The notes beneath the pieces are model-generated. The model made no database searches, had not been told where the DNA came from, and was given only the letters and a program-made list of their open reading frames with translations. The position numbers and the translations under genes were made by a program. A stretch of DNA of 64,000 nucleotides from Heterotrichella gracilis (Eukaryota; Sar; Xanthophyceae; Tribonematales; Xanthonemataceae). The stretch spans positions 1-64,000 of the forward strand of contig JAULBX010030264.1 in assembly GCA_032358255.1 (NCBI GenBank), written 5' to 3'. Positions 36,134 to 48,700 of the stretch are shown in pieces; the first letter of the stretch is position 1; each line of letters begins with the position of its first letter.

Positions 36134-36860
36134 TTAGGTGCTATGCCCATGTTCCACTGGTTGCTGCCCGGCTTGTCTGTGTGTTTCAACATTGCTGGTT
36201 GTGGTTTGCCGCCGTGTGTGGGGGCGTTTTGTTTCTTTCTTTCTTTCTTCCCAGAGTTCTCCATCAGCCTTGTCGTATGACAGCCACGAGGAGCCTCGAC
36301 CCGCGTTCGGAAAAGCGGTAAACTCAGCATCGGTTTCGGCAGTGTCGGGCGGCATGCAAACATGCGGGCTCGTACTGATGTCAGTGTGGGTAGCTTGCTT
36401 GGCTACCATGTCTGCTATATCGTTTCCCCAGACGTTTATGTGAGCACGGACTTTACCACAGATGACGCGGCTTTCGCGTAGCAAGATGTGTGCCATTATA
36501 GCGTGGAGCATGTGCTTGTGTTTGTGGAAGCGGAGTCGTTCAGGGTTGTACAACACGGTGTTTATCAACTGGAGTGGCGTCAGGCTGTCAGTGAGAATAT
36601 GGAGCTGGTTGCGCGGGGGTGTTTTGGACAAGGCGCAGAAGATAGCTGCTAGTTCTGCTTTGAGGTTGGTGTTGATTCTGCCATCATGGTCCTTGAATGA
36701 AATCCTCCAGACAGCTTTAGGCGCTGGATCAAACACAGAGGCACCTATGGCTGTGCCAACTTTGCTACCGTCGGTTTAAACAAAGTGGGACTTGTCATAA
36801 CGCAGTTGTGGTGGTTGTGTAAAGGCTGCTGAAAGTGATGAAAGTTACAATGCTACAATA
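36134..36860 (-). mobile_element. non-LTR retroelement fragment: RNase H domain
   Basis: The minus-strand frame carries the RNase H order TDGSK, ELAAIFCALSK, LHILTDSLTPL and KVRAHINVWGNDIADMVAKQ, which matches the RNase H found at the end of some LINE ORF2 proteins (for instance algal Dualen/RandI-like elements). No reverse transcriptase or endonuclease is in the window. The piece is truncated and broken. It lies exactly where the two inverted MYND copies face each other. An RNase H from another element class is possible. Confidence 0.6.
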
Positions 36861-37264
36861 ATTGGATGTTGCCACATACAATTTGTCAACACCTCCAAGA
36901 GTACCGGGCGCACCCGGTTTCACACAGCCACACCACACTGGCACACATGCTTGTCCATCAACTAGAGGTGTTATACTTTCTTGCAACCGATTGGTGCAGG
37001 GCGTGCGCCTGCACGTACCAGCACAGGTTCCTTGAGCGCAGCAAAGCAAAGATGCTTCTCAATCAGGAGGATATATTAAATGTGGCCTCCAGCTCAAGTG
37101 GGTACAAAACAACAAATCAATGTAATATGCATAAAATCAAGAAAAAAATATGTGCTGCATTTTGCTGTTTTTCCTAAGGAGCCTGCCTAGACCGTCCTCA
37201 AATGGACAACCTCGACGAGATGCCTGCCAAGCTGCACAAGGTGCATGCAATTATTATTCGGGGG

Positions 37265-40200
37265 CTAGCTTGCCTCCATTCCTGGTTGCACCAAGGGCGC
37301 TTTGCCGCACAAACCCTTGTGGGACTTCCAGTGCTTCACCTGGCACTCGCGGCTGCAGTAGCGGCGCTGGTGGCACCCTGCAGACCATGGTCGGCAACTC
37401 GCTTCTGCTCACAAAGGGTGGCAAATCCAACACCCACAAAGGCAGAAGGCAAGAACCTCTCCACAGCGCTGCCTGGTTGTGCGTCAGGCCTTGCCAAGTT
37501 TCAAATTGCAGAATCAGAGCTTTCAGAGATTGCAACAATTGCAATGTAAGCATTTGCAATGTGCACAATGTCAAGGGTAATAAGATAATATTAGTCCAAT
37601 TATTATCTTATTACCCTTGAAGATGTTCTCCTGTCAAAGGGACGCTGGCCACGCTGGGATTGCTCCTGCTCAAAACTGCGTCAAACTTGATAGAAATACA
37701 CCTTTTCTTGCAATGGGCGGCTACAATGCAAACGGCCCCTAACCTGGCAACATGCACCAAGCTGCCAGGCAATCCAAGCCTAAGGCTCACCCACCGTCAC
37801 CCCAAACCCACGTAGCCCCACCCCTCACCTGAGCACTGCTTGATTTTCTGAGCCTTGGTTAGCCTCAAGAAGTGGTTGTGGTGCCCGCAGTTGTCCCACA
37901 TCTTCAGCTCACTCATGTCCGTGTAAAGCTCATATTGCACGTCAAAAGGAGGCTTATTAGGTATCTGGGCGACGAGGTCAGCATTGATTTTGAACTGCCC
38001 TGAAGGCTGCACCATACGGGCCACAAAGCATGCCTGCATGGGGATGCATGTCAGAGGGCGGGGACTGGAAATTTCCTGTGTTGGGGCGATGCATACCAAT
38101 GGCCCCAAAGGATGACAAGGCAGGTAATGTGGTGCTCTTGGACCCCACCAAAAACACATGCATCTCTAATTGGACCCCAGCCAGAAAGTAAAATTTTGAA
38201 TAGGCTATAGAATGACCGGGTCAGAAAAATGACCAGGCGAGCAGGGATGCGCCTAAACCCTAAACCCTAAATGGGCGGAAGCTCAAAGCAGCCTCGTTTC
38301 CAGTGGCTGCCAGTACCATTCATACTCTTCCCACGCTTCTATACATCTACACAGTGCACACTCCCTCAACTTAACTGGATTGGCCATGCAGAGATCCGCC
38401 AGGCTGCTGAGTGACTTTGCTTCGATGCATCCCAGGACCACAAGCACGGACAGTGACAGCATAAACACTTGCTTGCTGGGGTGCAGTATGTACTTGCGCA
38501 TGCGGGGCACCAGCAGGGGCCGCAGGGAGGCAAACGGCTCGGTCTGCGAAGTGGGGCCAGGTCATGTGTTCTGAATGGAACTGTGCCTTGGCGGAACATT
38601 GTCTCCATGATTGGTGCATACCGCCCCCACCAGTATGCATCATTGAGAGGCAAATGGCTCGCACTGTGACCTGCAGCCAAGTGAGGAGTTCAGGGTTCAG
38701 GGTCAGGGATTGATGAGCTGTATGAGGAGTTCAGTTGTTGAGTTCAGACACCATTAAATTTGCGCGGCAAATGGCTTGGTCTGCGGTATGGAGCCAGGCG
38801 ATGAGGTTTTGTTGAGGTACAAGGCTGGTCTGGAGTGCAATACTGCGTGGTGTGTCCTAAGGACGCCCCTCCGCCACTTGAGCGCTCATCAGATAGGGCT
38901 GTATGGCAGTTGGTATAAAATGCGTTGGGTACCCACGTTGGCCACCTACACCACTAGACTAAGTGAGCATTTGCAGCAATCAGCCACCCAATCCAAAGTT
39001 AGGAGCTTCATGCGAGGAAAGCGCACCTGCCATGTGACCTGTCGACGTGGATCAGACATGGATCCGGATGTCAAAAGAGTCTCCAGTGTCTTGCTAATGG
39101 TGCCCAATGCCGACGTAACAAAGTCGTTTGAAAGCTGTTGGTTGTGGATGTAGTTGGCAATCTCGTCATCCTCCCCCTGCTTGTCAGCAGCCCTTAGTAT
39201 GATGGGCAGGGCACCCGCTTCAAGCATGGCTGCAACAGGAAAGGGACAACCCTAGGTAGATGTGGATGTGGATGCATTTGGCTGGCAAGCACAGGCTGTC
39301 TAGCAGCATATTTTTAGACGAGGTTAAGTTCTGGTCATGAATGACATCCATTGTCATAGGCCGACAACCATCATCTTTAGTTGTCCGAGCGGCACGCAGT
39401 ACGTCATGGGCATACATTGTAGGCGTGTGTATGATAGTAGTGTTGTCCGACCCTAGATGTTCAGCGGCACGCATGTATAACGTTATACAACGTGCAATAT
39501 ATATATTTTGCTGGCACCTAGCAGCAATTTGTGTTGGACAGGAGTGCATGGCGTGTGGCGACAATCTTTGGATGCATCCGTCTGGGGGCACGCATGACAC
39601 TGTGATTGTACATATACTTCGCCACAACCAACCATTTGCACTGAACCAAAGCACCTGGCAGTGCTTCCACAGCTCGCCGTAGCGGAAGGATTACCTTGTG
39701 CGCACTCTGGCAGCATATGAGAGACGGTATGGAGGCCAGTCAGCGCAAGAACAGCATCAGCAGGCGAGAAATCTGCCCTGCCTGTGTCCAGTCGGGTGAG
39801 CGCACGAGCAATGGTGGCCACCCAGCCTTCATTGGCACCTGTGGGGATGGAGGAATGGGATGGCAACCTCAAGGAAGGGATAAAAAAATTGAAGAGAAGG
39901 ACGGGACCGACCATTATTACGCTCTTCCGCAAAATTCCGTACTTCACAGAGTATTGACCTCGGGTCTAATAATTATTTGATAATTGGTACATAAAGTATC
40001 ACGTACAGGGCGTATTGAAACCGGGATTCCTTAAATTTCCATTGAGCTAGATTGCTTGCCTAGTCAAGTGTGGCAGGAGTGCATAAGGCCCCTCCAATTG
40101 CAATTCATCCCCATCTTAAACCCCACCTGCATCTCCACCCACATTCAGACCCGCCATCTCTGCCTCCACCCCTGCCAGTAACCCCTGGTTGTGTTGCAGA

Positions 40201-43200
40201 AATGCGCGGGGGTCTGCGCCCGACAGGTTGGCCACGCAGCCTGCCGCAGTTTTTGCCGTGTGTGGCTAACTGCGGCGCATGAGTTCCCTCAAGCGAGGAG
40301 CAATGCCTGCACAGATGACGATTTGTGATGATGAATTGTGACGATGACAGAATGGCGGTTTCAGCTGTGCAGGCATGTGAACATGCTCGGCCTTATAAAT
40401 GCTGTGTATAATTCACATTGGCACATGCTGGTATATAAGCGGGCAGCGTTGCATTAATAGGGGCCAGTGTATCTGCTCCCTCACATGGGCCCTTCACTGC
40501 ATACAGGGCAATAAACAATGATCAACTGGTAATCCCTCTGTTACAGTAGTGTCACTGTAACTACGAGTGAATGCACTCCCATAAAACAGCATGAATAAGC
40601 TGTAAATGCACTAACCTTCTCAATGCAGCATGAAGCAAGGTTGCTGCACACCCACCTGCTGCAATGAGCTTCTTGCGGGCAGCTTCACATTTGTGCTGGG
40701 GTGCCAACAGGTTCTGCACCGCCTTGAGGGACTGGTAGCAGCGGTAATCTTCCTCAGAACGTACCTTGGCATTGCGCCCCAGGGGATCAAGGTACAGGCA
40801 AGTCAGCTTGTCATCCACAATCACATCGGCCACCTGCAGAGAAATCAGTGTAAATCCATGTGTGACCGGACACCAATCAAGGTGTCACCATGGGCACATC
40901 AGTGTGTGTACATCAGCCAAGAGATTGTGACCAGGGAGGACACTCAGATTTGCAGCACTGATAAAATAAAACGACATCAACGTAATACACTGACTGCTGG
41001 TGTGCCACACTAAGATTGGTTGGCCCGCCACATATGCAGCTAGTATCACGTGGTCCCCATCATATGACCCACCCCTGCACTGTTGTTGCGTGCTGCACAT
41101 ACATGCATCGTGGGGGACCTAGGTGGGAAGAGGGTGCCACGGGGTTCAAACTTGAGCGGCTTGTGAAGGACATGTTTGCATCGCGGCTGTCATTTATTAT
41201 CCAATGCTGATGGATGCATCATAAGATGCATCATACATGGGCCACGCATGCTGTTGTGTCCACTGCCATGTGATTCCCAACCCATGTACCTACCTCTGCA
41301 CTGTATGTTGGGTGCGCCACAAACAGCGCCAGGACGCCGTACACTAGCAGCCACTCATCCCCATGGGTGTCATGCTTTGACAGGGCATAGTCTCTATTCA
41401 TCTGCAATTGGAACAACCCATAAGTTGCATAGTATGATGCTAGCTAATCCAATAGTCAGCTAACAATTGCCAAAGTGCAATGTAATCTCCTTCAACTAGC
41501 AATTGAAACATAACATTAGTGACAGTACGATGTCTCGCTGGTCCATTAGTCACACATCATGACGCCCAATACCGTAGTCCATCAGTCCATGAGGGATACT
41601 TTGTTGCCGCAGATCCCGTTAACAATGCAAATTGTGACCATTGCGGATGAAAGCAGCGCTGAGCCACCATCAGAAAAGAATGGGAAAACCCTACATATCA
41701 ATCTCAGTGCACGCAGCGCTCCACCCCTCCACTGTCACTCATTTCTTGCATATGGACATCTATCCCTGCCACCTTTTTGCATACAGGTACAAAACTCATC
41801 CAGCCACTAAACCCGTCTCTCCCACTTTGCTCAGGGGACAACATCTAAAACCCTATTATAACTTCCTTCCTCGCACCTTACCCACAAACCCAGGCACAGT
41901 ACTGATGGCCAGGGCCCTGTTGGGGTTTGAATCCAGCAGATGTTTCAGCAGTGTGATGCCCTGAATGCTCGCTACAGACTGCACCTCTGCCAGCAAACGT
42001 ACTGAAGACGGGGAGGCACTGTGTGGATCTGCAGGAGCATGTAGGTTGGAACTGATCATGTTTCACATTATCGCTGCATCGCAAGGTGGCGGTTGACATG
42101 TCTGCAGCAGGGCAGGCAAGTTGATCACACTCTTCACATTTTTGTATCTGTTTGTGTGCACAATAAGTTGAAAACGGTGACATGCAGCGTCAGGATATAA
42201 TAGATATATCATGGGTATGATTTCGAGTACCTTCACATTGGCAGTACAGTTTGGTGGCAATAGGGATGGCAGTGTAGAAGGGGCCCCTGTATATCTTGGT
42301 CCGGGTGAACTTCTCAATCGCACTCAATGCATAGCAGCACCTGACACCACTCTGCGCAGCATACCAGAAGATCGGTGGCTTCAAATGACAAAACAATGGC
42401 TAGAATGAGAGCACAAGCGCCTACATTGCATGGAATACCTGAACGATATATGAAGATCAGCTTGTTGAACACACAAAATTCCCAACACAAATTGTCTACC
42501 AGTCATTGCTTGCAATCATACCTGCTCCGCTGCACGCTTGAGCAGAAAGTCAATGGTCGTAGAGCTGCCTTGCAATTCTGAATTCACGCCATTGTCAAGT
42601 GACATGGAGATTTGCTCCAGCCACTCTAGGATGAATGTGTACCCACTGCACCTCATGGTTACCTGCATACACATCAGAGTTTGGTTGTCCTATACTTGCT
42701 CCTGTATCTGCCTTGCATTCTCGTGCACTTCACCAGCCCACCAAGCCTTTGGGTAGGCACGGCCAGGGAGGTATTACAGTAAGTTCATGAGGGAGGATGA
42801 AAACCCAGCCTTCCGGTTGTGATTGTTCACGGTAGGACAGCTCTTATTGGGATGAAACAGTGCATGGTGGCATCAACCCATTGTCAACGGTGCATTTTTA
42901 ACAATGCGACTTTGGAAGAACAGGACCCTCGCATGATGCATGGCGTGTGGCCACTGTTAGTGGATGCATCTCTCAGAGGGCAAGCCATGTACCTTCAATT
43001 AATTATACCTGTAATTGTAAGTGTCAGTCCCATGCTCCAACAGGGCCTCCACATGCTAGATTTCCAGATCAAACCATGGCCTCTTCAGGGCAATTGCCAT
43101 TTACATGCATGCAGCAGCCCGCACCTTTGGCAATCCGTTGACAGCTTCAATAGCCTCCTCCACATGAGCTAGGGTTATACCATTTCGGGGCAACCTGACA

Positions 43201-43773
43201 CCCGTCACCAGGTGCGCCAATCCAGGGGGAGGTGCAGGCACAACCTTCGAGAATCGGCGGACAGGTGATGCAATTGATCTGTTGGTTGCGCTGTTATTGT
43301 TGGCGCTGTTGCTTGCCCTGGCACCATTGGTAGTGCTGGATTTGGAGGTGGTGGTTGCGCTACTGGTGCTGCCGCGGGCACCACTCTGCTGTGCAAAGGA
43401 TACGGTGGGATGCAGGTGCGTTCGGAAGGCCCTAACCTAGATGCTTTCCCACAGCTCAGGCTGGTCATTGTGGTTGTTAGCACCAGGTGCATTTGGATGC
43501 TTTGCCCAATGCAAGGGACCTGTGCAGTCGATCAGTTGGAAGTCTACCGCCACACCAAACAGTCACAAACTGACTCTCACCCATGCACAGATACGCAATC
43601 GTGCTGGTCTTGGGACTTACCTTGCTGGTTTGCTCCTGCTCCGTCCTGGTGCATAGCGCCACCAGGTCCCTCTTCTCAAGGCACTCACTTGCATCAGCAC
43701 CGGCACCGCGCAGGTAGGCCTTGAGGGCGCTGATGGGTTGCTAGGACCAGTCGGTGGGTGTCTGTGCGGACAT
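37265..43773 (-). CDS. helical-repeat protein with C-terminal MYND zinc finger
   Basis: Twelve exons: 43773-43621, 43388-43125, 42662-42522, 42351-42231, 42028-41877, 41401-41294, 40833-40656, 39838-39695, 39229-39039, 38543-38376, 38033-37829, 37377-37265; 646 codons ending in TAG. Exon 1 has a SAP-like helix pair (ALKAYLRGAGADASECLEK). Exon 2 starts with a Ser/Thr/Asn-rich linker, then VVPAPPPGLAHLVTGVRLP. Exons 3-10 are helical, of armadillo-like character. Exons 11-12 join at a split Gly codon to give QCSGCHQRRYCSRECQVKHW and KSHKGLC, a MYND finger (protein-protein binding). The family name is unknown to me. Codon 11 of the first exon as drawn is TAG, where the sister copy has CAG; because both end in AG before CA, this may be a splice acceptor and the true first exon would lie upstream of 43740. 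Confidence 0.82.
37571..37620. repeat. perfect 20-bp inverted repeat with 10-nt loop
   Basis: tcaagggtaataagataata at 37571-37590 and its exact reverse complement at 37601-37620, loop ttagtccaat. It lies in the last intron of the MYND gene. It could be a miniature inverted-repeat element or an RNA hairpin. Confidence 0.95.
38252..38271. repeat. telomere-like tract in MYND gene intron
   Basis: cctaaaccctaaaccctaaa: nearly three perfect units, in the intron between exons 10 and 11 of the minus-strand MYND gene, G-rich in that gene's sense. Confidence 0.95.
38646..38803 (-). repeat. two intronic copies of the start of exon 10 of the MYND gene
   Basis: The exon 10 edge (38522-38566) recurs at 38646-38690 and 38762-38803. 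In sense the three read CGCAG-ACCGAGCCGTTTGCC (real), CACAG-TGCGAGCCATTTGCC and CGCAG-ACCAAGCCATTTGCC. All keep the AG acceptor; spacing is about 120 bp. Either copy would bring an early stop if used. Confidence 0.85.
39531..39600 (+). repeat. interspersed repeat, copy 3
   Basis: gtgttggacaggagtgcatg then gcgtgtggcgac and ttggatgcatccgt; in an intron of the MYND gene, antisense to it. Confidence 0.75.
42921..42993 (+). repeat. interspersed repeat, copy 4
   Basis: gcatggcgtgtggccactgt then tagtggatgcat and caagccatgtac; in an intron of the MYND gene, antisense to it. Confidence 0.75.
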
Positions 43774-45197
43774 TGCGGCTAGCTAGAATAGAAAAAGATG
43801 GCGTTGCTGCCTCTGATGTGCTTCCCCAAGGGAGTGGCCTTGGGCCAGAGACTGAGTAGCCCAGAGTGTCTACGTGAAAGCTCCTGGGAGCTGTTGGTTC
43901 ACCAGACAGTAGGAGCAACTGCGTGGCCTGGAGAGCGTCGCCTATACATGCAGAACAGTGGTGGGACATGGAGGGACTTTTGGCGCAGGTTCTAGTTGAA
44001 AGTGCAGCGGGTTGCAGGAATGGCTGCCAAATCTTCTGTTGATGGGCAGTGGGCACGCTTGCTGGGTTGCAGGCATGGATGTCACAAGTGCAAGAACTTT
44101 CCTACTGATAATCCACGTTGGCAACAACCGCCCAGAGGTCATCAGCAGCCCACACACACCACCCAACTGACCATTTTCGTGGCAACATGAGTGCTTTGGC
44201 CTGGGAGCTTTGCTACGAAGGAGGAATGCATGCATGCAGAAATGCATGCATAATGATGCATGCGTCGTGCGTACCTAGGGTGCTGCCTGATCTGGTAGCG
44301 GCGTTGCTGCGCTGACAGTCTTCAAGCTCTTATTAATAAAAAAGCAACAGCCACTACCTCCTAAATCGGGGTTTGTGCACGTTTGGATGGCAGGAATGGG
44401 CTCCTTGGGCGCTCACTGACGGCAGCAAAGCCCCGAAACACAGAGGCTCAGTGGTGAAGTGGCTGCGGGAGTCTAACGCCAGTTAGGAAGTTGAACTAGA
44501 ACGTGAAAGGCGCTGTCAAAGACCTCTTGTACGGAACACTACTTCCTCGAACGCCATGCCCGTGCTAGGCAGGCTGTGGAGGACAATGGCAACACGCTGT
44601 CAACGCGCGCCAGCGAGCGGTATTATCAGGAGGTCTGACACGGTGCCAGCTTCGAGTTTCCGATTGAAATGATATATATTTTCCAATTCTAAAGAAGTTA
44701 CAATGACATGGTCACATGGCAAAAGTTCATGGTACTGGGCTGTGTTTACTCCTCGCACCCAGTGGCTGCAGATGCTGGAGTGTAGAGCAGTTACACTAGA
44801 ACACCACTAGTTAAAACCAAATCGTACACACTCTTCAATAGTGTGTTGAGTATGCACCTGCAGCCTGTTTATCCAGTAGGTTGGCATTCACAGTACACAG
44901 GGAACCCTACCGTTGCCTAGGGTTCCATCACCCGGCTGTTATTCATATTGTCAGGTGCCAGCTCAGCACAGCTGCCACACAGGGCAGATAAGCAGTCACA
45001 ATGCTATTGAAACACTTAAGAGTCAAAGCAGTGGGAGAAAAGGGGCTGGGAAGTTTATCAAAATACAGTACCAATTGCATTGGAACTTCAAACGTTATGG
45101 GAACCATTTAAAACACACTGTAGCCTCGCACAGTAGCCTCGCACAGCACAGGGCTGTGTACAGCATTGCAAGACTGCGCAGGGCACCACTGCAGCCC
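43774..45197. other. intergenic region
   Basis: Upstream of the MYND gene and downstream of the WDR44-like gene, both on the minus strand. A missing first exon of the MYND gene may lie here, but I could not pick one. At 44226-44265 there is a cluster of gcatgcat palindromes. No other gene supported. Confidence 0.45.
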
Positions 45198-47629
45198 TCA
45201 CAGCCACTGTGGCATGCCGGTGTTCTCAAACACCCTGACCTGGCCGCTGTACCCCGCGGTGATGATCACCTGGCCATACGCCTTGGCAGCCGCCACAGCC
45301 TGCGCAGCTGGGCTGGCAGTGCTGCTGGAGGCAGTGGTTTCCTCGCTTGCCCTCCCCTGGAGACCCACACCGGTCAGGCCCTGCTGCAGGAGCGCAGCCG
45401 CCGCCTTGGTAGGCGCGGCCACGTCCCGCTGCGACTTGAGCCGCTGTGCTGACTCGGGCGCAAACACCGCCACCGTGACGATGTCCTGGTGCGCCTGGAA
45501 GCACTCGTAGGAGGAGTTCTTGTCTCGCCGGTACCCTGTGTAGGCTGGGTTGACCGCCGGCACAAAGGTGTTGAAGGTGGGCCACACGTACACGCAGCCG
45601 TCGTCGGAGCCGCACACCAAAAAGTCGCCGTTGGGGCAGAAGGTGGCGTGGATCTGCGTGCTGCGGTTGTGGTAGCCCTTGTACTTGCAGCGCAGGCTGT
45701 AGCCGTCGTACAGCCGGATCCTGGAGTCGTTGGAGGTGATAAGCAGCTTGCGCTCGTCGCCAGGCAGGAAGTGGATGCCGGTCACCTTCTTGGCCTTGGC
45801 CTGTTTGCCGCGCTTGTTCTTCACATCCACCTGTGGTGCGTTACAAAGGCTTTGAGAACAAAATAGTTTAAAAAATGGTACAAGCAATGCCAGGACACAA
45901 GTTAACATGAAGGGAAGGCAATTTTGCATTTAAATTTAGATTTTATACAATTGAAAGTGTATATAAATGAAGTGTATGTAGGTGGCGCAAGCCTGTGCAA
46001 GGCTGACTACTAACATGGCTGTACTGCTTGAATGCAAGTAACTCACCTGGGTTTCGTACTCCAGCTTGAAGCCGATGCGCCCCGTGACGTCCCCCTTGGC
46101 CTCGCAGCGGTAGAACCAGCACTTGCCCTTCATAGTGCCCACCACAGCGGTCTTGCCATCACCCGAGAAGGCGGTGGCGGTCACCATCTCGCGCACGTCG
46201 GCCCAGTCCACCACCTTCTGCTCTGGGATGTTCCACAGGCGCAGCTTGCCGTCGATGCACCCGCTGAGGAAGTACTTGTCATCCGCGGGGTGGAAATCTA
46301 CTGTGGTCACAAAGTCAGGGTGTCTGAAGGTGCGCAGGCAGGCGGCCATGCTGATGTGCCACAGCCGCACTGTCTTGTCCATAGACGCTGACAGCAGGAA
46401 CTGGGACTTGGACCAGGACAGGTCCAGCACGTCCGAATGGTGGCCCTCGTAAACCCTATAGGGTTCCGACAGGAAGATGCCCGCGGGGCTGGCGTCTTGG
46501 CTGGGTGCTGCGCTGGGCCGAGCCGGGGAACCGGATTCTGTGAGTGGCGTGCTGCTGCCTGCCTTGCTGGATGAGGCGCTGACCTCCCACAGCTTGATGA
46601 CCGCGTCCTGGCCCCCGCTGGCCAGGAACTTGCCGTTGGGGCTGAACTTCATCACCCACACCACCCCCTCGTGCCCTGACCACTCCTGGACTTGTTGCAG
46701 GCCAGTGAGCTCCTTGTACTGCTTGCGGTGCACAGACACCTTGACTGCAGAGGCCTGGCCGGGGCTGGCGGCCTCCTGGGTGTCCGCAGCCGTGCTCGGA
46801 GGGGCAGAGCTGGTGGCGTCCAGCTTTGGGAAGGCGGGGACCTCCTTGCGGGGAGCACCGCTGTCTGACTCACTGGCTGTGCTGGGTGAGGCTGGCGCAG
46901 TGTGTTTGCTCTGGTGAGGGTGCTTGTAGTGGGCCAGAGACTTCCAGAGCTTGGAGGTCCACTTGTCCCCAGGGCCAACCGCTGGCCGCTCCGTAGCAAC
47001 CTGCAAACAAAGATGCGGTGGCCTGGTTGAGGGCAACAGTGGCAGGGGCTTGGATGGGCACAAGGGTTGTATAGCAACCAGAGAAGCAAAGTAGTGCTGG
47101 GTTGGTTTACTGGGTTGCTGGCTCCACTCACCTGCTTTGCTTCAGCATGTGGTGACACTCCCAGCACTTGTTCCAGCTCCCCCAACGTGAAGGAGCGCCC
47201 AGATTTTAGGTCAGTGACCCTGCGCTGCTGCTCGTCTGCTGTGGAGCTGGAACCATCCACGAGGAACACCTGGCCACTGTCGATGTTCTTGATGGCAAAG
47301 CGAGGGTCCAGCTCATAGGCTGCACCAGAGTCCAAGTCTGTGATTTTGAACTGCTCCTCATCGGGCTCGTGGCAGTCTGTGGCAGAGGTGCTGGCCTCCC
47401 CGTGTTCTCTGTCAGAGCCACTGGTTCCCTCCCCACGGAAGCTCACGCGCGGGTCCAAGCCCAACAGTTTCTGGCGGGATGAGGTGCGTCTCTGGAGTTG
47501 GGCGGAGTTGGGAGGGTTGGATGGTGACTCGGGCAGCTCGATGTCCTCGTCAGCGGACTCATACCCACTGGAGGAGACATCGCTTTCGTACTGCACGTCC
47601 GGGTTCTGGCTCGGCTCTGTGCTTTGCAT
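45198..47629 (-). CDS. WDR44-like WD40 protein
   Basis: Three long exons: 47629-47132, 47000-46047, 45830-45198; 2085 nt, 694 residues plus TGA. The first 170 residues are acidic and Ser-rich (YESDVSSSGYESADEDIELP). The WD40 propeller runs from about residue 240 to the end and follows animal WDR44/rabphilin-11 and its plant relatives: HEGVVWVMKFSPNGKFLASG, LDLSWSKSQFLLSASMDKTV, RLWHISMAACL, FVTTVDFHPADDKYFLSG, GKLRLWNIPEQKVVDW, KKVTGIHFLPGD, LLITSNDSRIRLYDG and VCGSDDGCVYVW. WDR44 is a Rab11 effector at endosomes; the same partner here is inference. Between propeller blades are low-complexity Ser/Ala inserts. The start ATG at 47629 is the first in the open frame. The gene is intron-poor compared with its neighbours. 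Confidence 0.9.
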
Positions 47630-47997
47630 GGCTGCCCCAAAATTCGTTACATTGCTAGTGGACTCAACCAGTCACACCCAGGACCAGGGGCCAAATGGCC
47701 CACGACGATACAGGCACAATTTATGGTACTGGAAGACTTGTGTACAGAGCTCCAAGCTTTATCCAAGGAACACAGCAACAGTTAATATACAGGACCCAAA
47801 ATGCTCCGGAACAAATATCTTGCAGAATTAGAAGGTCATACGCGAGAGCATGCACCAGTGCACGAGCAGGTTTTACCCAACAGCAGAGGGTCACTAAAGA
47901 GTGAGAATGGACTTGAATAGCAAGACGAGGGTGTTATGAAGGGCGTCGAAGCATTTCGTGGATGTGCAATCCCTGTCAAGGGGGAAAACAGAGCAAA

Positions 47998-48046
47998 GGG
48001 GACTAGGGTAGGGTTTTAAACCTAGTGCCTAGGGTTATAAACCCTA
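47998..48046. repeat. palindromic telobox-like element, copy 1
   Basis: ggggactagggt, then ttaaacctagtgcctagggt, then aaaccct. Nearly the same arrangement recurs at 48990-49040. Confidence 0.65.
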
Positions 48047-48389
48047 CAGATTTTCTGAAAACCTGGCAGTACATGTGTCAGGCCACTGAACTGCTGGTAT
48101 GGCGCTGTGCCGTTGACCCATACTGGGATGTGACACAGGAGGAGCCCAAACCAGTATCAGGCTAATCAGTAGGGTCCTAGGGCTGCCGCCAACTGCCTCC
48201 CAGTTCCCCAAAAACTCCAGCGAATGGCATGCATAGGTGTACTCAGGTGGGCAGCAGTCAACTCCAGCAGGGAGTTGGGAGGGGCCAGGGTGTTAGCAGG
48301 GCCGGGGTGCCAGGGGGGTACCAGCATGGGAGGAGGCGCCACAAGGGGTCGGGGTGCAGCAGCGCCACCCAGGAGTACCCCACAAGCAG

Positions 48390-48700
48390 GTTATCCAGCA
48401 GCGGGCGCATGAGCTACCCTCAAATCTTAAATCCTAAACTCTGAACAGAGCTACATGCGCATGGGGGATTGGCAGCTGGCGCATGAGCTACATGCGCATC
48501 GGCACCGCTAGTAACACACAGGCAGGGAAGCCAGCATGGGCGGAGGGGGTGGCAGCTGGCACTCGAGCTACATGCGCATCAGCACCGCTAGTCCATACCA
48601 CACAAGCAGGGAGCCAGCAGTGGGCAGATGGGGTGGCAGCTGGGGCATGTGAATGGGCACCACTGGACTGCACTGGAGGAAAGCCAGCAGCGGGCAGAGG
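48390..48700. repeat. imperfect minisatellite, units of about 80 bp
   Basis: The modules ggcagctggc, gagctacatgcgcatc, caccgctagt and gccagcagtgggcag recur in the same order about three times (ggcagctggc or close at 48471, 48551 and 48635). Not coding. Confidence 0.75.

Noticed and set aside
43730-43773. Reassigned UAG codon (Gln) in the nuclear code
   Set aside because: The only in-frame TAG is at a position that also fits a splice acceptor, TAG ends this same gene, and TAA/TGA end the others; no other exon contains an internal stop codon.
44385-44640. Short TDGSK-containing frame resembling RNase H
   Set aside because: Only five residues match and the surrounding frame has no further motif; too weak to call a mobile-element remnant.
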